Assembly: GCF_963666675.1 (NCBI RefSeq)
Contig: NZ_OY762929.1
Coordinates: 3,224,001 to 3,288,000, forward strand
DNA length: 64,000 bases
Source of the DNA: an uncultured Desulfobacter sp.
GTDB taxonomy: Bacteria; Desulfobacterota; Desulfobacteria; Desulfobacterales; Desulfobacteraceae
Direction: 5' to 3'
Every line of letters begins with the position of its first letter. Positions within the stretch are counted from its first letter, which is position 1. The translations under genes were made by a program, and so were the position numbers. This document shows positions 1 through 8,973 of this stretch, piece after piece. Under the pieces are notes generated by a model. The model saw only the letters and a list, made by a program, of their open reading frames with translations, made no database searches and was not told the origin of the DNA.

Positions 1-1
1 T

Positions 2-415
2 TGGGCGGTGGGTGCATTCCGGATCACGGCCAACGGCGTCCAAGACGCCACCCAGATTCATACCCATATGTGCTATTCGGAATTCAACGATATTATCGAG
101 GCCATCACCGGCATGGATACCGATGTCATCACCATCGAGGCATCCCGGTCCAACATGGAGATACTCAACGCCTTTGACGAAACCGCCTACCCCAACGAAA
201 TCGGCCCCGGGGTATATGATATCCACTCGCCCAACGTGCCCACCGTAGATTTTATTGTGAACAATATGAATGAAGCGGCCAAACGAATCCCCAGGGAACG
301 GCTGTGGATCAACCCGGACTGCGGTTTAAAAACACGAGGGTGGCCGGAGACAAAAGCCTCTTTGAAAAATCTGGTTGAAGCCGCCAGAACGCTGCGCACT
401 GCGGCAACGGCTTAA
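2..415 (+). CDS. metE: Methionine synthase MetE, C-terminal end (partial)
   Basis: This is the 3' end of a cobalamin-independent methionine synthase (5-methyltetrahydropteroyltriglutamate-homocysteine methyltransferase), which makes methionine from homocysteine in the cytoplasm. The reading frame is open from the first bases of the window (W-A-V-G-A-F), so the start lies to the left. Visible family signatures are IHTHMCYSEF with its zinc-ligand Cys, the DVITIEASRS segment, GPGVYDIHSP, and the terminal NPDCGLKTRGW with the second zinc-ligand Cys. The protein ends normally about 30 residues after that motif. It converges on glgP across a hairpin. Identification is firm; length and regulation cannot be judged from this fragment. 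Confidence 0.95.
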   Translation, partial: WAVGAFRITANGVQDATQIHTHMCYSEFNDIIEAITGMDTDVITIEASRSNMEILNAFDETAYPNEIGPGVYDIHSPNVPTVDFIVNNMNEAAKRIPRERLWINPDCGLKTRGWPETKASLKNLVEAARTLRTAATA

Positions 416-422
416 AAAAAAA

Positions 423-487
423 TAACCACGGAAATCGCAGACCCCACTGAAGATAAATTTCCGTGAGGTCAGTGTATTCCGTGGTTA
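423..487. terminator. Inverted repeat between convergent metE and glgP
   Basis: Perfect 11-bp arms (TAACCACGGAA at 423-433 and its complement at 477-487) flank a 43-nt interior that has a further short dyad. A-rich and T-rich tracts border it on the two sides. Its place between two converging stop codons suggests a bidirectional terminator; the function is inferred. Confidence 0.55.
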
Positions 488-493
488 AAAGAT

Positions 494-2971
494 TCAATGT
501 TCCAGAGATTCGATGTTCCAGATATCCCGGGCATATTCCCTGACGGCCCGGTCGCTGGAAAATTTGCCCATATTTGCCGTATTCAAAATGGAAGTCCGGG
601 TCCACTGCTCCTGATCCAGATAGAGTGCCCGGACCTTTTCCTGGGCCTGGATAAAGGCACGGTAATCGGCCAGGACCAAATAGTGGTCGCCATGGGCCAT
701 CAGCGAATCCCAGATGGGCAGAAACAGATTGGGTTCCCCGGGAATAAAATGATTCAGCCGGACCATATCCAGTGTGGATTTCAGATCTTCATCGTTGTTG
801 TAATAGTCCCAGGGGTTATACCCTTGTGCTTTTTTCTTTTCCACCTCCTTGGCGGTCAGGCCGAAAATAAAGATATTCTCTTCGCCCACCTCTTCCATGA
901 TCTCAATATTTGCCCCGTCAAGGGTGCCGATGGTCAGCGCCCCGTTCAAGGCAAATTTCATGTTACCTGTTCCCGAGGCTTCAAGTCCTGCCGTTGAAAT
1001 CTGCTCGGACAGGTCCGTTGCGGGTATGATCTTTTCAGCCTGGGACACACAATAGTTGGGCAGAAAAACGACCTTAAGCTTCTTGTTCACGTCCGGATCA
1101 TTGTTCACAACGTCAGCAACCGAATTGATCAGCTTAATGATCAATTTTGCCTGGACATAGGCAGGTGCGGCCTTACCGCCGAAAATAACCGTCCTTGGCA
1201 CCATCTCTTTTTCCGGATCATTTTTAATCCGGTTGTACAAGGTAATGACATGGAAAATATTTAAAAGCTGACGTTTGTATTCGTGAATCCGCTTAACATG
1301 AACATCAAACAGCATATCTGGACTGACATCCATATCTACCTTGCGCTTGATATATTTTACCAATCGCTCCTTGTTCGCAAACTTTACCTGCCGCCATTTT
1401 TCTCGGAATTCAGGGTTGTCTGCATGGGGGATCAGTTTTTTAAGCTGGTCAAGATCGGTAATCCAGTCCGGCCCGATGGTTTCGGTGATAAGCGCCGACA
1501 AATCCGGGTTGGCCTGGAGCACCCACCGCCGGGGGGTGACCCCGTTGGTGACATTGATGATTTTCCCGGGAAAGATAATGTTAAAGTCCTTAAATAACTT
1601 ATCCTTAATAATTCTGGAATGAAGGGCCGCAACGCCGTTAACCGTGTGACTGCCCACAATGGCCAGATGGGCCATGCGCACCCGTTGTTCCGGACCGTCC
1701 TCAATAATGGAGACCCGGCGCAACAGGTCTGGATTGCCCGGGTAGAGCTTTTCCACCATGGTCAAAAAGCGTATGTTAATCTCATAGATAATCTCCATGT
1801 GACGGGGCAGCAACTTTGAAATAAGACCCACCGGCCAGGTTTCCAGTGCTTCGGGAAGCACCGTATGGTTGGTGTAGGCAAAGGTTTTTACTGAAATGTC
1901 CCAGGCACTGTTCCATTCTAGGTCTTCTTCATCCATTAGCAGGCGCATCAATTCGGGAATGGCAATGGCAGGATGGGTGTCGTTGAGCTGAACGGCAACC
2001 CGATCCGGCAGCAACTTGAAGTCGGGATTGTGCTTTTTAAACCTGCGCAAAATATCCTGGAATGTGGCCGCCACTAAGAAATACTGCTGCTTGAGGCGAA
2101 GTTCCTTGCCCACATCTTTTTCATCACTGGGATAAAGAACTTTGGAGATATTTTCCGTGAGCACCTTGCTCTCCATGGCGCCCATATAATCGCCCTGGTT
2201 AAACTCCTGCAAAGAAAAATCCTGGGTGGACATGGCCGCCCACAGCCGCATGTTGTTCACATTCTGGGTTCCGTAACCCGGAATAAGAATATCGCAGGCC
2301 ATTGCATTAATGTCCTGGGTATCCACCCAGCGGTAACATTGCATGCCCTCACTATTTTTATACGGTTCAGATCTGCCGTAAAACTGAACTTTGGATAAAA
2401 ATCCCCGGCGCCTGAATTCCCATGGGTTGCCCCAGCGCACCCAGTTATCACATTGTTCAACCTGATAGCCGTCGACGATGGTTTGATAAAAGATACCGTA
2501 ATCGTACATGATACCATAGCCGTAGCCCGGAATATTTAAAGCGGCCATGGAGTCCATGTAACACGATGCAAGCCGTCCAAGCCCCCCGTTGCCAAGGCCT
2601 GCATCCCACTCCTGCTCTTCAATCTCTTCCAGGGTAAAGCCCGTTTCTTCCAGGGTCTTTTCGCACGCTTCGTTCAACTCCATATTGGTCACATAATTCA
2701 TTAAAAATCGGCCGGGCAAAAACTCAAGGGAGAGGTAATACACCCGTTTCGCGCTTCTATCGTAAAAAGAGCGCTGGGAGTTGAGCCAGCGTTTCACCAG
2801 CCTGTCTCGAACACTGTAGGCGAGTCCTTTATAATAGGTGTCTTTTCTGGGGGGATAAAAGTCATTGCCCAGGGTTGTCATGATGTGATGCTTGATATCT
2901 TCGCTAAGATTTATTGCGGGTTTGTCATTGCTTTCCGGAGATTTGCCGGGATAACGTCTTTGGCTTTCCAT
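494..2971 (-). CDS. glgP: Glycogen/starch phosphorylase
   Basis: GlgP removes glucose-1-phosphate from the non-reducing ends of glycogen or maltodextrin in the cytoplasm. The 825-residue product matches the usual length (about 800-840). It begins with the allosteric-family N-terminus (YSVRDRLVKRW, YYLSLEFLPGR) and contains GNGGLGRLASCYMDS. The pyridoxal-phosphate site EASGTGNMKF has its Schiff-base Lys near residue 671. I chose the ATG at 2971 because GGGGAAG precedes it at a suitable distance; a GTG 15 bases upstream has no ribosome site. It is transcribed alone, converging on metE. No other glycogen genes are in the window. Confidence 0.97.
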   Translation of the reverse strand: MESQRRYPGKSPESNDKPAINLSEDIKHHIMTTLGNDFYPPRKDTYYKGLAYSVRDRLVKRWLNSQRSFYDRSAKRVYYLSLEFLPGRFLMNYVTNMELNEACEKTLEETGFTLEEIEEQEWDAGLGNGGLGRLASCYMDSMAALNIPGYGYGIMYDYGIFYQTIVDGYQVEQCDNWVRWGNPWEFRRRGFLSKVQFYGRSEPYKNSEGMQCYRWVDTQDINAMACDILIPGYGTQNVNNMRLWAAMSTQDFSLQEFNQGDYMGAMESKVLTENISKVLYPSDEKDVGKELRLKQQYFLVAATFQDILRRFKKHNPDFKLLPDRVAVQLNDTHPAIAIPELMRLLMDEEDLEWNSAWDISVKTFAYTNHTVLPEALETWPVGLISKLLPRHMEIIYEINIRFLTMVEKLYPGNPDLLRRVSIIEDGPEQRVRMAHLAIVGSHTVNGVAALHSRIIKDKLFKDFNIIFPGKIINVTNGVTPRRWVLQANPDLSALITETIGPDWITDLDQLKKLIPHADNPEFREKWRQVKFANKERLVKYIKRKVDMDVSPDMLFDVHVKRIHEYKRQLLNIFHVITLYNRIKNDPEKEMVPRTVIFGGKAAPAYVQAKLIIKLINSVADVVNNDPDVNKKLKVVFLPNYCVSQAEKIIPATDLSEQISTAGLEASGTGNMKFALNGALTIGTLDGANIEIMEEVGEENIFIFGLTAKEVEKKKAQGYNPWDYYNNDEDLKSTLDMVRLNHFIPGEPNLFLPIWDSLMAHGDHYLVLADYRAFIQAQEKVRALYLDQEQWTRTSILNTANMGKFSSDRAVREYARDIWNIESLEH

Positions 2972-3025
2972 GATACACTTCCCCACTTAAAAGGTTATTT
3001 TTATCGTAAAAAAAGAGTGGTTGAA

Positions 3026-3082
3026 TTTTGTTGTGGGTTCAACTCAGATACTCCCAAATAAAGCAAACCCATAACTGTTATA
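3026..3082 (+). repeat. Two-hairpin repeat, copy A (short)
   Basis: This copy has the linker TTTGTTGTG, an outer stem GGGTT/AACCC in place of the GGGCT/AGCCC of other copies, and the 3' end CCCATAACTGTTATA. The first hairpin is poorly preserved. It lies upstream of glgP but points away from it. Confidence 0.6.
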
Positions 3083-3105
3083 AGATTGTGAACTATTTTG
3101 TTAAC

Positions 3106-3244
3106 TTACATAAATTTTGGATGGATATCAATGGATAATTCGCATGACTGCCAGGCAATCGCATTCATATTGGAAAGATCATCGGGATCGCCGTCGCCAT
3201 CGGGATCAAAATAATGGACATTTCGATTCCGATGGCGAAGTTAA
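3106..3244 (-). pseudogene. Possible remnant with a DPDGDGDPDD calcium-loop motif
   Basis: The minus strand reads F-D-P-D-G-D-G-D-P-D-D-L-S-N-M-N-A followed by about 15 residues and a stop at 3106. There is an in-frame stop just upstream and no start codon or ribosome site. The Asp-rich loop resembles a type-3 thrombospondin or dockerin-like calcium repeat. It could be the tail of a lost surface protein or chance low-complexity sequence. Confidence 0.25.
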
Positions 3245-3274
3245 AATAACCGGAAAATGTCGTGCATAAAAAAC

Positions 3275-4144
3275 CTACTCGTCCTGGGCCTTTTTACAGC
3301 CGCCGCTTTTCTCGCCGGTGCCAGGGTCCAGCCCCAGGTGCTCGCGTACACTGCAGATATCATTGCCCTCCACCACCCAGGAACCATCCTGGGCCACCAC
3401 CAGGGGCACAAAAGAGATATCCGCCTTGTTGAGCAGGTCAAAGGTTTTATTTATACGCTGGTCGGCGATTTCGCACTCTTTTGCGGCATTATCCTTTTTC
3501 AAAGTTTTATAGGCTCCATATCCCAGATGTTCGCAGATGACATGGGCCGTCATGGTTTTGCTTTTTTCACCCAGAACCGGATATATGACCAGTTTCAAGG
3601 CAAGGCCCGTTTCCGCCGCAACTTCTTCCAAGCCGTCAAGAAGGGCTTTGCAATGGCCGCAGGCAGGATCAGAAATCACGTAGACAAACTTTTCCGATGA
3701 TCCCCCCGGCGCAAACTGCAAAGAGACCAACTCTGCCAGTTCTGGGGCATGGGTCTTAAAAAACGCTTTGCGCATCTCAACCGCCTGGGCCTCTTTTTCT
3801 TTGGCTTTTTTTCGTTCCGCGTCAGCAACCTCGGACAGGCCGGCCATGGTTTTCCGGGTGATGGATACACCGTTTTTATACAACGGACCTGCAACAACGA
3901 AATCTTTACCCGCATATACAGGTGCAAGCCCGCCATCAAGGGAGAGTACGGCTTCACAAATAGTGCCCTGCTCTTTTGTATAGACCAGCTTTGCATCCTT
4001 AGGTACCGGCACCTGGGACTTTAACCACGCCAGGGTAACATGATCGCATACCGATGCTGCACCTCCCGATGCAACTCCGGCTAAAAGTACAAACGTCCCG
4101 AGCACAAAAACAGCAATTTTTCTGAAACACGTTGGGGATACCAT
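3275..4144 (-). CDS. DsbC-like periplasmic thiol-disulfide protein
   Basis: The 289-residue protein has an N-terminal signal peptide (hydrophobic AVFVLGTFVLLAGVASGGAA), so it is exported. The C-terminal half is a thioredoxin fold with the active-site sequence DPACGHC and a cis-Pro region near FVPLVV, as in DsbC/DsbG disulfide isomerases. The part before it (about residues 30-150) has Cys residues and a charged helix around residues 105-130. The dimerisation domain of classical DsbC is not clearly recognisable. It probably reduces or isomerises disulfides, or matures a cytochrome or metalloprotein. No DsbD partner is adjacent. AAGGAG lies 14 nt before the chosen ATG, rather far. Confidence 0.8.
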   Translation of the reverse strand: MVSPTCFRKIAVFVLGTFVLLAGVASGGAASVCDHVTLAWLKSQVPVPKDAKLVYTKEQGTICEAVLSLDGGLAPVYAGKDFVVAGPLYKNGVSITRKTMAGLSEVADAERKKAKEKEAQAVEMRKAFFKTHAPELAELVSLQFAPGGSSEKFVYVISDPACGHCKALLDGLEEVAAETGLALKLVIYPVLGEKSKTMTAHVICEHLGYGAYKTLKKDNAAKECEIADQRINKTFDLLNKADISFVPLVVAQDGSWVVEGNDICSVREHLGLDPGTGEKSGGCKKAQDE

Positions 4145-4200
4145 GATCTTGATTATTACTCCTTATAATTTATCGCCTTGGGCTACAAGTCTTATATTGT

Positions 4201-6342
4201 CTAATTTACGCCCGATATCTGCGAAAGACGAGGGCTTGGATCACTAAAGACCTCCACATTTTCCATATGCAAAAAGGAGTGCCGAATCCTTTGGGACTTG
4301 ATCCTTGCTTTTGCCACGCTTTGGACCGGTATTTTATTTTTCTTGTACCAGCGGTCGGGGTCTGACAAAAATTCAATCACCTGGATTTCAGCCTGGTCGG
4401 CATTTTTACAAGACTTCACAAGGTGAGGCGTAAACGCCGGCCCATATTGTTTGTCTGCAATTTTCTGGGTCTGCTTTCTGGCATCTTCCCATAAATTGTC
4501 CGGGTCCAGAAGAATGATGGGGGCCAGGGGATTTTCATGGATTTTCATGGATGTGATGGTGATGCTCAACTCCTCGGCGCTGCCGTACCCACCCGTATTT
4601 ATCACGGGCAGATTGCTCAGTTTTTGAAGGTGGTCCTGGCGGGACAGGCGCAGGCCTTCATTATATTTAATCAATCCGTCACAGGTGGTTAAAGAGGCCT
4701 GGTTCTCCCCTTCCAGCTCAATGGCGATCCCCACGCTCATGATGTTGTGCCGGCGGGCCAGGTCGTTGGCTTCTTTCATCAACCCAGGGCCGCCGCCGTG
4801 GACAATGCCCATTTCATCGCCTAAACGCAGGGCCAGACGGTTGATCAAGTCAATGGTCAACCGGTTGTCCGCGGCCTTGGTATGTGACCCGTAAAAGGCG
4901 AACCAGAAACGCACCCGATCAAACCGCTCCCAATCATCCGGTTCCATGAAGCATCCGTGGTAAAATGAATAAAGCTTGTCGATCACAGGATCGTACCGCA
5001 TGAACTCACACCGATCGTGCCCGGCATGGGACAACGTGATCATGTGACGAATATCGTCGTCGGCGAAACACGGATTTCCCGCATTGATCAAAAAGGTGCG
5101 CAACCCGGTTCTGCGCAGGGCATCCACCACTTCTCGTTCGGGAAAATGCCTGCCGATGAACACCCGGGAATTGACCCCGCCCAGAACAGACAGCTTGCCA
5201 AGGGTCTCTTTGAGCCTGTCACCGATGCTTTTGGGAATAGCGGGTTCATGGCGGCGCTGGGTACTTTTTGCCAGACAGTTTTTAATAATCTCCAGCTGGG
5301 CCTCGCTTTTGGGGTCCAGTGCCCGGGGCACCTGGATAAAATTACCCTTGTTCAGAATAAGCCCCATGGCATCATCATCCAGAATATCGAAGAGATTGGA
5401 GACCTCGGCATGGGTGAGCAGGTCGCATAACCGATATCCTTCCTGCACCCTGGCCTTTTCCAGGGGGACGGTCAAGGGATTGTGACTTCTGAAAAACCGG
5501 ATACGGATACGAATATCACTTAAGGGTACCGGGGTTTTGCCCAGATGGTAGAGCTCCACCTGCCGGTTCCTGAAGGTGCGAAACGGATCCAGAACCCTTG
5601 CAGGAAAATGAATAATATTCTCTTTTTCCGGTGTGACCACCGCATCAATGATCCCGTAAATATCTCCCAGGGAGATCTTGACGGCGCCCACAAAAAGCGC
5701 GCCGGGATTAAGCAGGGCCTTTGCCGGATCCATGGGCACCCTGGAGCGGATGGCATTTAAAGCACTTCTGCCCTTTTTGATCACCGCACCAACACTGGAC
5801 CGAATCATGGCCGCCGGTTCAAAACAATACTGAAAAGATGAGAGTGCCACCTCAATATAGTCGCAACTTTGTCCGGTGAAGGGATCAACTTCCTGACATA
5901 TGTCAAACCCTTCATAGTAGCCCTTGCCCACCCGGTTACCCACAAAAAGCCGTTTGTGCAGATAATGGCGGACATCCCGGATGCGCAGTTCAGGGTCCAT
6001 GACCACCAGCCGGCCGATTTCATCTCCGGTCTCAAACAAATCCAGGGCATTGTTCAAAAGGGGGTTCAGGTTCCGGATCATACCGGCGAGCAAAATTTTT
6101 GCTCCGTCAATTTCCGGTGTGGGCGCAGGGTCGCCGGGCATGTGGGTGTCTGTGAGAAGGCCGATCTGGGCATTGCCGCTTCTTCCCGAAAAAAACCAGG
6201 GTTTGCCTTCCTTTAAAGATGATACAATGTAATCCGACACTTTGGGGAACAAAAACCGAGCATTAACCTGATCCTCTCCGGAGGACCGTGGGGCAATGGT
6301 GTCAATATATCCGTCGGGACTGACTATCTGGGGTATGTCCAT
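4201..6342 (-). CDS. Large protein with C-terminal LOG/lysine-decarboxylase-like Rossmann domain
   Basis: The 713-residue product has a C-terminal region (about residues 470-650) of the LOG (cytokinin riboside phosphoribohydrolase)/PpnN superfamily: GGGPGLM near residue 514 and NTGGYGSAEE near residue 580. These match the family's GGGxxGLM and PGGxGTxxE phosphate-binding and catalytic motifs, although the second has Asn for Pro and Ser for Thr. LOG proteins are usually about 200 residues and PpnN about 450. Here some 460 residues of N-terminal sequence precede the domain, and I do not recognise them. A nucleotide N-glycosidase role is possible but inferred. The gene is transcribed alone, ending 57 bp from the DsbC-like gene. 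Confidence 0.7.
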   Translation of the reverse strand: MDIPQIVSPDGYIDTIAPRSSGEDQVNARFLFPKVSDYIVSSLKEGKPWFFSGRSGNAQIGLLTDTHMPGDPAPTPEIDGAKILLAGMIRNLNPLLNNALDLFETGDEIGRLVVMDPELRIRDVRHYLHKRLFVGNRVGKGYYEGFDICQEVDPFTGQSCDYIEVALSSFQYCFEPAAMIRSSVGAVIKKGRSALNAIRSRVPMDPAKALLNPGALFVGAVKISLGDIYGIIDAVVTPEKENIIHFPARVLDPFRTFRNRQVELYHLGKTPVPLSDIRIRIRFFRSHNPLTVPLEKARVQEGYRLCDLLTHAEVSNLFDILDDDAMGLILNKGNFIQVPRALDPKSEAQLEIIKNCLAKSTQRRHEPAIPKSIGDRLKETLGKLSVLGGVNSRVFIGRHFPEREVVDALRRTGLRTFLINAGNPCFADDDIRHMITLSHAGHDRCEFMRYDPVIDKLYSFYHGCFMEPDDWERFDRVRFWFAFYGSHTKAADNRLTIDLINRLALRLGDEMGIVHGGGPGLMKEANDLARRHNIMSVGIAIELEGENQASLTTCDGLIKYNEGLRLSRQDHLQKLSNLPVINTGGYGSAEELSITITSMKIHENPLAPIILLDPDNLWEDARKQTQKIADKQYGPAFTPHLVKSCKNADQAEIQVIEFLSDPDRWYKKNKIPVQSVAKARIKSQRIRHSFLHMENVEVFSDPSPRLSQISGVN

Positions 6343-6601
6343 TAGAAACCTTAAATATCAAGTGAACCTGTGCAAAAAAGCTGAATAATCAAGCTGCAAG
6401 CATAAATCCGGGCCACGTGTACGTCAAGAAAAAATACATTTAGCAATGGGTTTCAAATATTTTAACCCGGCAGCCGGCATTTTGACGTTTTTTGATTGGG
6501 ATCAAGGATTTAAGGTTGATTTTCTGCCATCGGGAAAAATGTCCTGACAGTTGCGTTGAAAAAGATACGTTGACACCGAAGCTTGAAGCCGAACTGACCG
6601 A

Positions 6602-7000
6602 TCAGATCGGCGGGGCAATGGTGACGATGATCCGCATTCCGGTGTCCGCCATGACCCCGTGGGGTTCCCTGATTTCTGAAATCAGAATATCCCCTTCTTT
6701 AGCTGGAATTTTTGTATCATTCTCTCCGAGAAACCACCCCTTCCTTCAAGAACCTGGATGGACAATTCCCCCTCCAGGTCGTGAGAATGCACAGGAAACG
6801 TCACACCGGCATCAAGATTAAAATTGATGATTTAAAAAAAAACCTGCACGGGTGTGGGCGTGATGGATACATGCTGCAAGGCTTCCCGGCCGGCAGTCTC
6901 ATGAAGCTGTTCTAAAATTGAACACACTCTGCCGACGGCCTGTTCATTATTGGGACAATCAATATGCCACCTTGTAAATGCATCCCTCTTTGGCTGGATA
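6602..7000 (-). pseudogene. Decayed cupin-domain gene
   Basis: Three open stretches on the minus strand join across frameshifts. The middle one reads N-F-N-L-D-A-G-V-T-F-P-V-H-S-H-D-L-E-G-E-L, the metal-binding first cupin motif. The next, one frame off at a G-run near 6750, reads WFLGENDTKIPAKEGDIL and then EPHGVMADTGMRIIVTIAPP, the second cupin motif, with a stop at 6602. A T-tract near 6835 breaks the frame again from an upstream stretch containing RWHIDCPNNEQAVGR. No full-length frame remains. The 6343-7231 interval otherwise shows no intact gene. Confidence 0.45.
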
Positions 7001-7231
7001 TTTCATGGAAAGAACAAAAAAAAATATTTCTTAAAAAAAATTACCTTCATCCAAACAACGGAGGGGAGCGGTACAAGGACAGCTTTTAATACGGGACAGG
7101 GTGGATAGCTATCTGGAGCGCATGTTGCATACAAAAATAACGATTTGATGCGAAGTTAAACAGGACTGCAATGTACCGGTTTGTCAGTGGAACCCAAATG
7201 ACCGGTCATTGCCGGAGACGAAGAAGGTTGA

Positions 7232-7927
7232 ATGATGAGCAGTAAAAATAACAAAGCTGGAAAGCGTGGTATTTGGGTGGATTTACCCATATCTGATTAT
7301 GCAAAGATATTTCATCTGCAGGAAATGATTCATCAAAAAAGGCAGCAGGAAATAATACCGGATGTGGTGTTGCTGCTCGAACACGCCCCCTGCATCACCC
7401 TGGGCAGAAGCGGCGGGTATGATAACCTGCTCGCGGAAAATTCAGTGTTACAGCAGCACGGCATTACAGTTCATGAAACGTCAAGGGGCGGGAATATCAC
7501 CTACCATGGCCCGGGTCAGCTTGTTTGTTACCCCATTTTAGCCCTTGCCGGGGAAGAGCGGGATCTCCATGCCTATGCACGGAAGATGGAAGAGGTGATG
7601 ATCAGGACGGTGGGTGCGTTTGGCATCAAGGCCTCACGCAGAGCCGGGTTTCCCGGTGTGTGGACGGGAGAGTCCAAAATAGGCGCCATTGGCGTTGCCG
7701 TTGACAAATGGGTCACCATGCATGGCATGTCCTTGAATGTCTGTCCCGATCTTAACCATTTTTCATTTATTGTCCCCTGCGGCATTGCAACCAACGGGGT
7801 GACGTCCATGGAAAAACTCATGGGGCAGTCCATGGATATCAACAGGGTCAGGCATGAGATGCGTAACCAATTCTGTGAAATTTTCCAAATTTCCATGCAT
7901 TCCGAAAAACTTGAACATATTATCTAA
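7232..7927 (+). CDS. lipB: Octanoyltransferase LipB
   Basis: LipB transfers octanoyl groups from acyl carrier protein to the lipoyl domains of 2-oxoacid dehydrogenases and GcvH, the first step of lipoate assembly in the cytoplasm. The 231-residue protein shows RGGNITYHGPGQL, the catalytic Lys in ESKIGAIGV (about residue 149) and the catalytic Cys in VPCGIATNGV (about residue 182). It is followed 11 bp later by lipA, so the two form an operon. The acetoin dehydrogenase E2 encoded nearby (acoC) needs this modification. Two adjacent ATGs occur; I use the first. Confidence 0.96.
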   Translation: MMSSKNNKAGKRGIWVDLPISDYAKIFHLQEMIHQKRQQEIIPDVVLLLEHAPCITLGRSGGYDNLLAENSVLQQHGITVHETSRGGNITYHGPGQLVCYPILALAGEERDLHAYARKMEEVMIRTVGAFGIKASRRAGFPGVWTGESKIGAIGVAVDKWVTMHGMSLNVCPDLNHFSFIVPCGIATNGVTSMEKLMGQSMDINRVRHEMRNQFCEIFQISMHSEKLEHII

Positions 7928-7938
7928 GGAGCCCTACC

Positions 7939-8793
7939 TTGAAACGACCGAGTTGGCTGGTTATTCCAGCCCCCACTGAAGAGGACCTGGACCGTATTCA
8001 GACGATGCTTGATAAAGGCGATCTTCACTCTGTGTGTGAAAGTGCCCACTGTCCCAATATTGGAGAGTGTTTTGCCAATAAAACCTGCACCTTTATGATA
8101 CTGGGAGATGTATGCACGAGAAACTGCCGCTTTTGCGCGGTTACCCATGGAAAGCCCGGAGCAGTCAACGCCGGGGAGCCTGAGATGGTGGGGTTGACCG
8201 CAAAACAATTGGGGCTCAAACATGTGGTGGTGACCTCTGTAACCAGGGATGATTTACCTGACGGCGGAGCCGGTCAATTTGCCGCGACCATACATGCCAT
8301 TCGGCAAAAAAATCCCGCTGCTTCTGTGGAGGTGCTTATTCCCGATTTCCAAGGGGAGAGAGGCCCCCTGCAACAGGTGATCGACGCGGCACCGGATGTG
8401 ATTAATCACAATGTGGAAACGGTTCCCCGGCTGTATGCGGCGGTGCGCCCTAAAGCTGCGTATCAACAGTCCCTGGCACTGATAAAAAATGTATCACTGA
8501 CAGCAAACGGGAAACCTATTATTACCAAATCAGGGATTATGTTGGGCCTTGGAGAGACAAAGGGTGAGGTCGTCCGGGTGATGGAGGATCTCCGGAAAGC
8601 CGGATGCCAGCTGTTGACCCTTGGCCAGTATTTACGGCCGTCGCCCGACCACCACCCTGTTATGGAACATGTTCATCCCGACACATTTGATGAACTTGCC
8701 GATATTGGAAAAAGCCTTGGTTTTTCCCGGGTGGTTGCAGGTCCCCTGGTGCGCAGTTCCTACCATGCAGCTGAAAGCTTTTCAAGTGTTTGA
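7939..8793 (+). CDS. lipA: Lipoyl synthase LipA
   Basis: LipA is a radical-SAM enzyme that inserts two sulfur atoms into protein-bound octanoate. The 284-residue product has the auxiliary-cluster ligands CESAHCPNIGEC (about residues 33-44), the radical-SAM motif CTRNCRFC (about residues 59-66) and the conserved C-terminal RSSYHA, whose Ser ligates the auxiliary cluster. The start is TTG at 7939, supported by AAGGA 9 bases upstream and by homologous N-termini. It is the second gene of lipBA. Confidence 0.96.
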   Translation: MKRPSWLVIPAPTEEDLDRIQTMLDKGDLHSVCESAHCPNIGECFANKTCTFMILGDVCTRNCRFCAVTHGKPGAVNAGEPEMVGLTAKQLGLKHVVVTSVTRDDLPDGGAGQFAATIHAIRQKNPAASVEVLIPDFQGERGPLQQVIDAAPDVINHNVETVPRLYAAVRPKAAYQQSLALIKNVSLTANGKPIITKSGIMLGLGETKGEVVRVMEDLRKAGCQLLTLGQYLRPSPDHHPVMEHVHPDTFDELADIGKSLGFSRVVAGPLVRSSYHAAESFSSV

Positions 8794-8822
8794 ACGGCTC
8801 GTTAGAGGAGCTTAACCTCACA

Positions 8823-8931
8823 AAGTCACCCACCTGCGGCGTTGCTTCACAAAGCTGCAATCCTCACGTACTATAGTACGCTCCGGTTCCAGCTTTGTTT
8901 GCGCCTTGCACCTGGGCAACTCTTCGTCCAA
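8823..8931. repeat. Large imperfect palindrome downstream of lipA
   Basis: The sequence folds on a centre near 8873 (CGTAC-tata-GTACG). The inner arms carry CAAAGCTG and CAGCTTTG, and the outer arms pair a CACCTGC-type segment with GCACCTGGGC. It may be a mobile palindromic element or a structured 3' end for lipA. Confidence 0.55.
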
Positions 8932-8973
8932 ACACCGTTTTTTAATTACTAATTAGGGCTCTGTTTATTTAAC

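Noticed and set aside
494..2986. GTG start for glgP at 2986
   Set aside because: The only ribosome-site-like sequence (GGGGAAG) lies between it and the ATG at 2971.
6492..6821. Plus-strand 109-codon frame
   Set aside because: It lies opposite the better-supported cupin remnant and has no ribosome site or recognisable motif.
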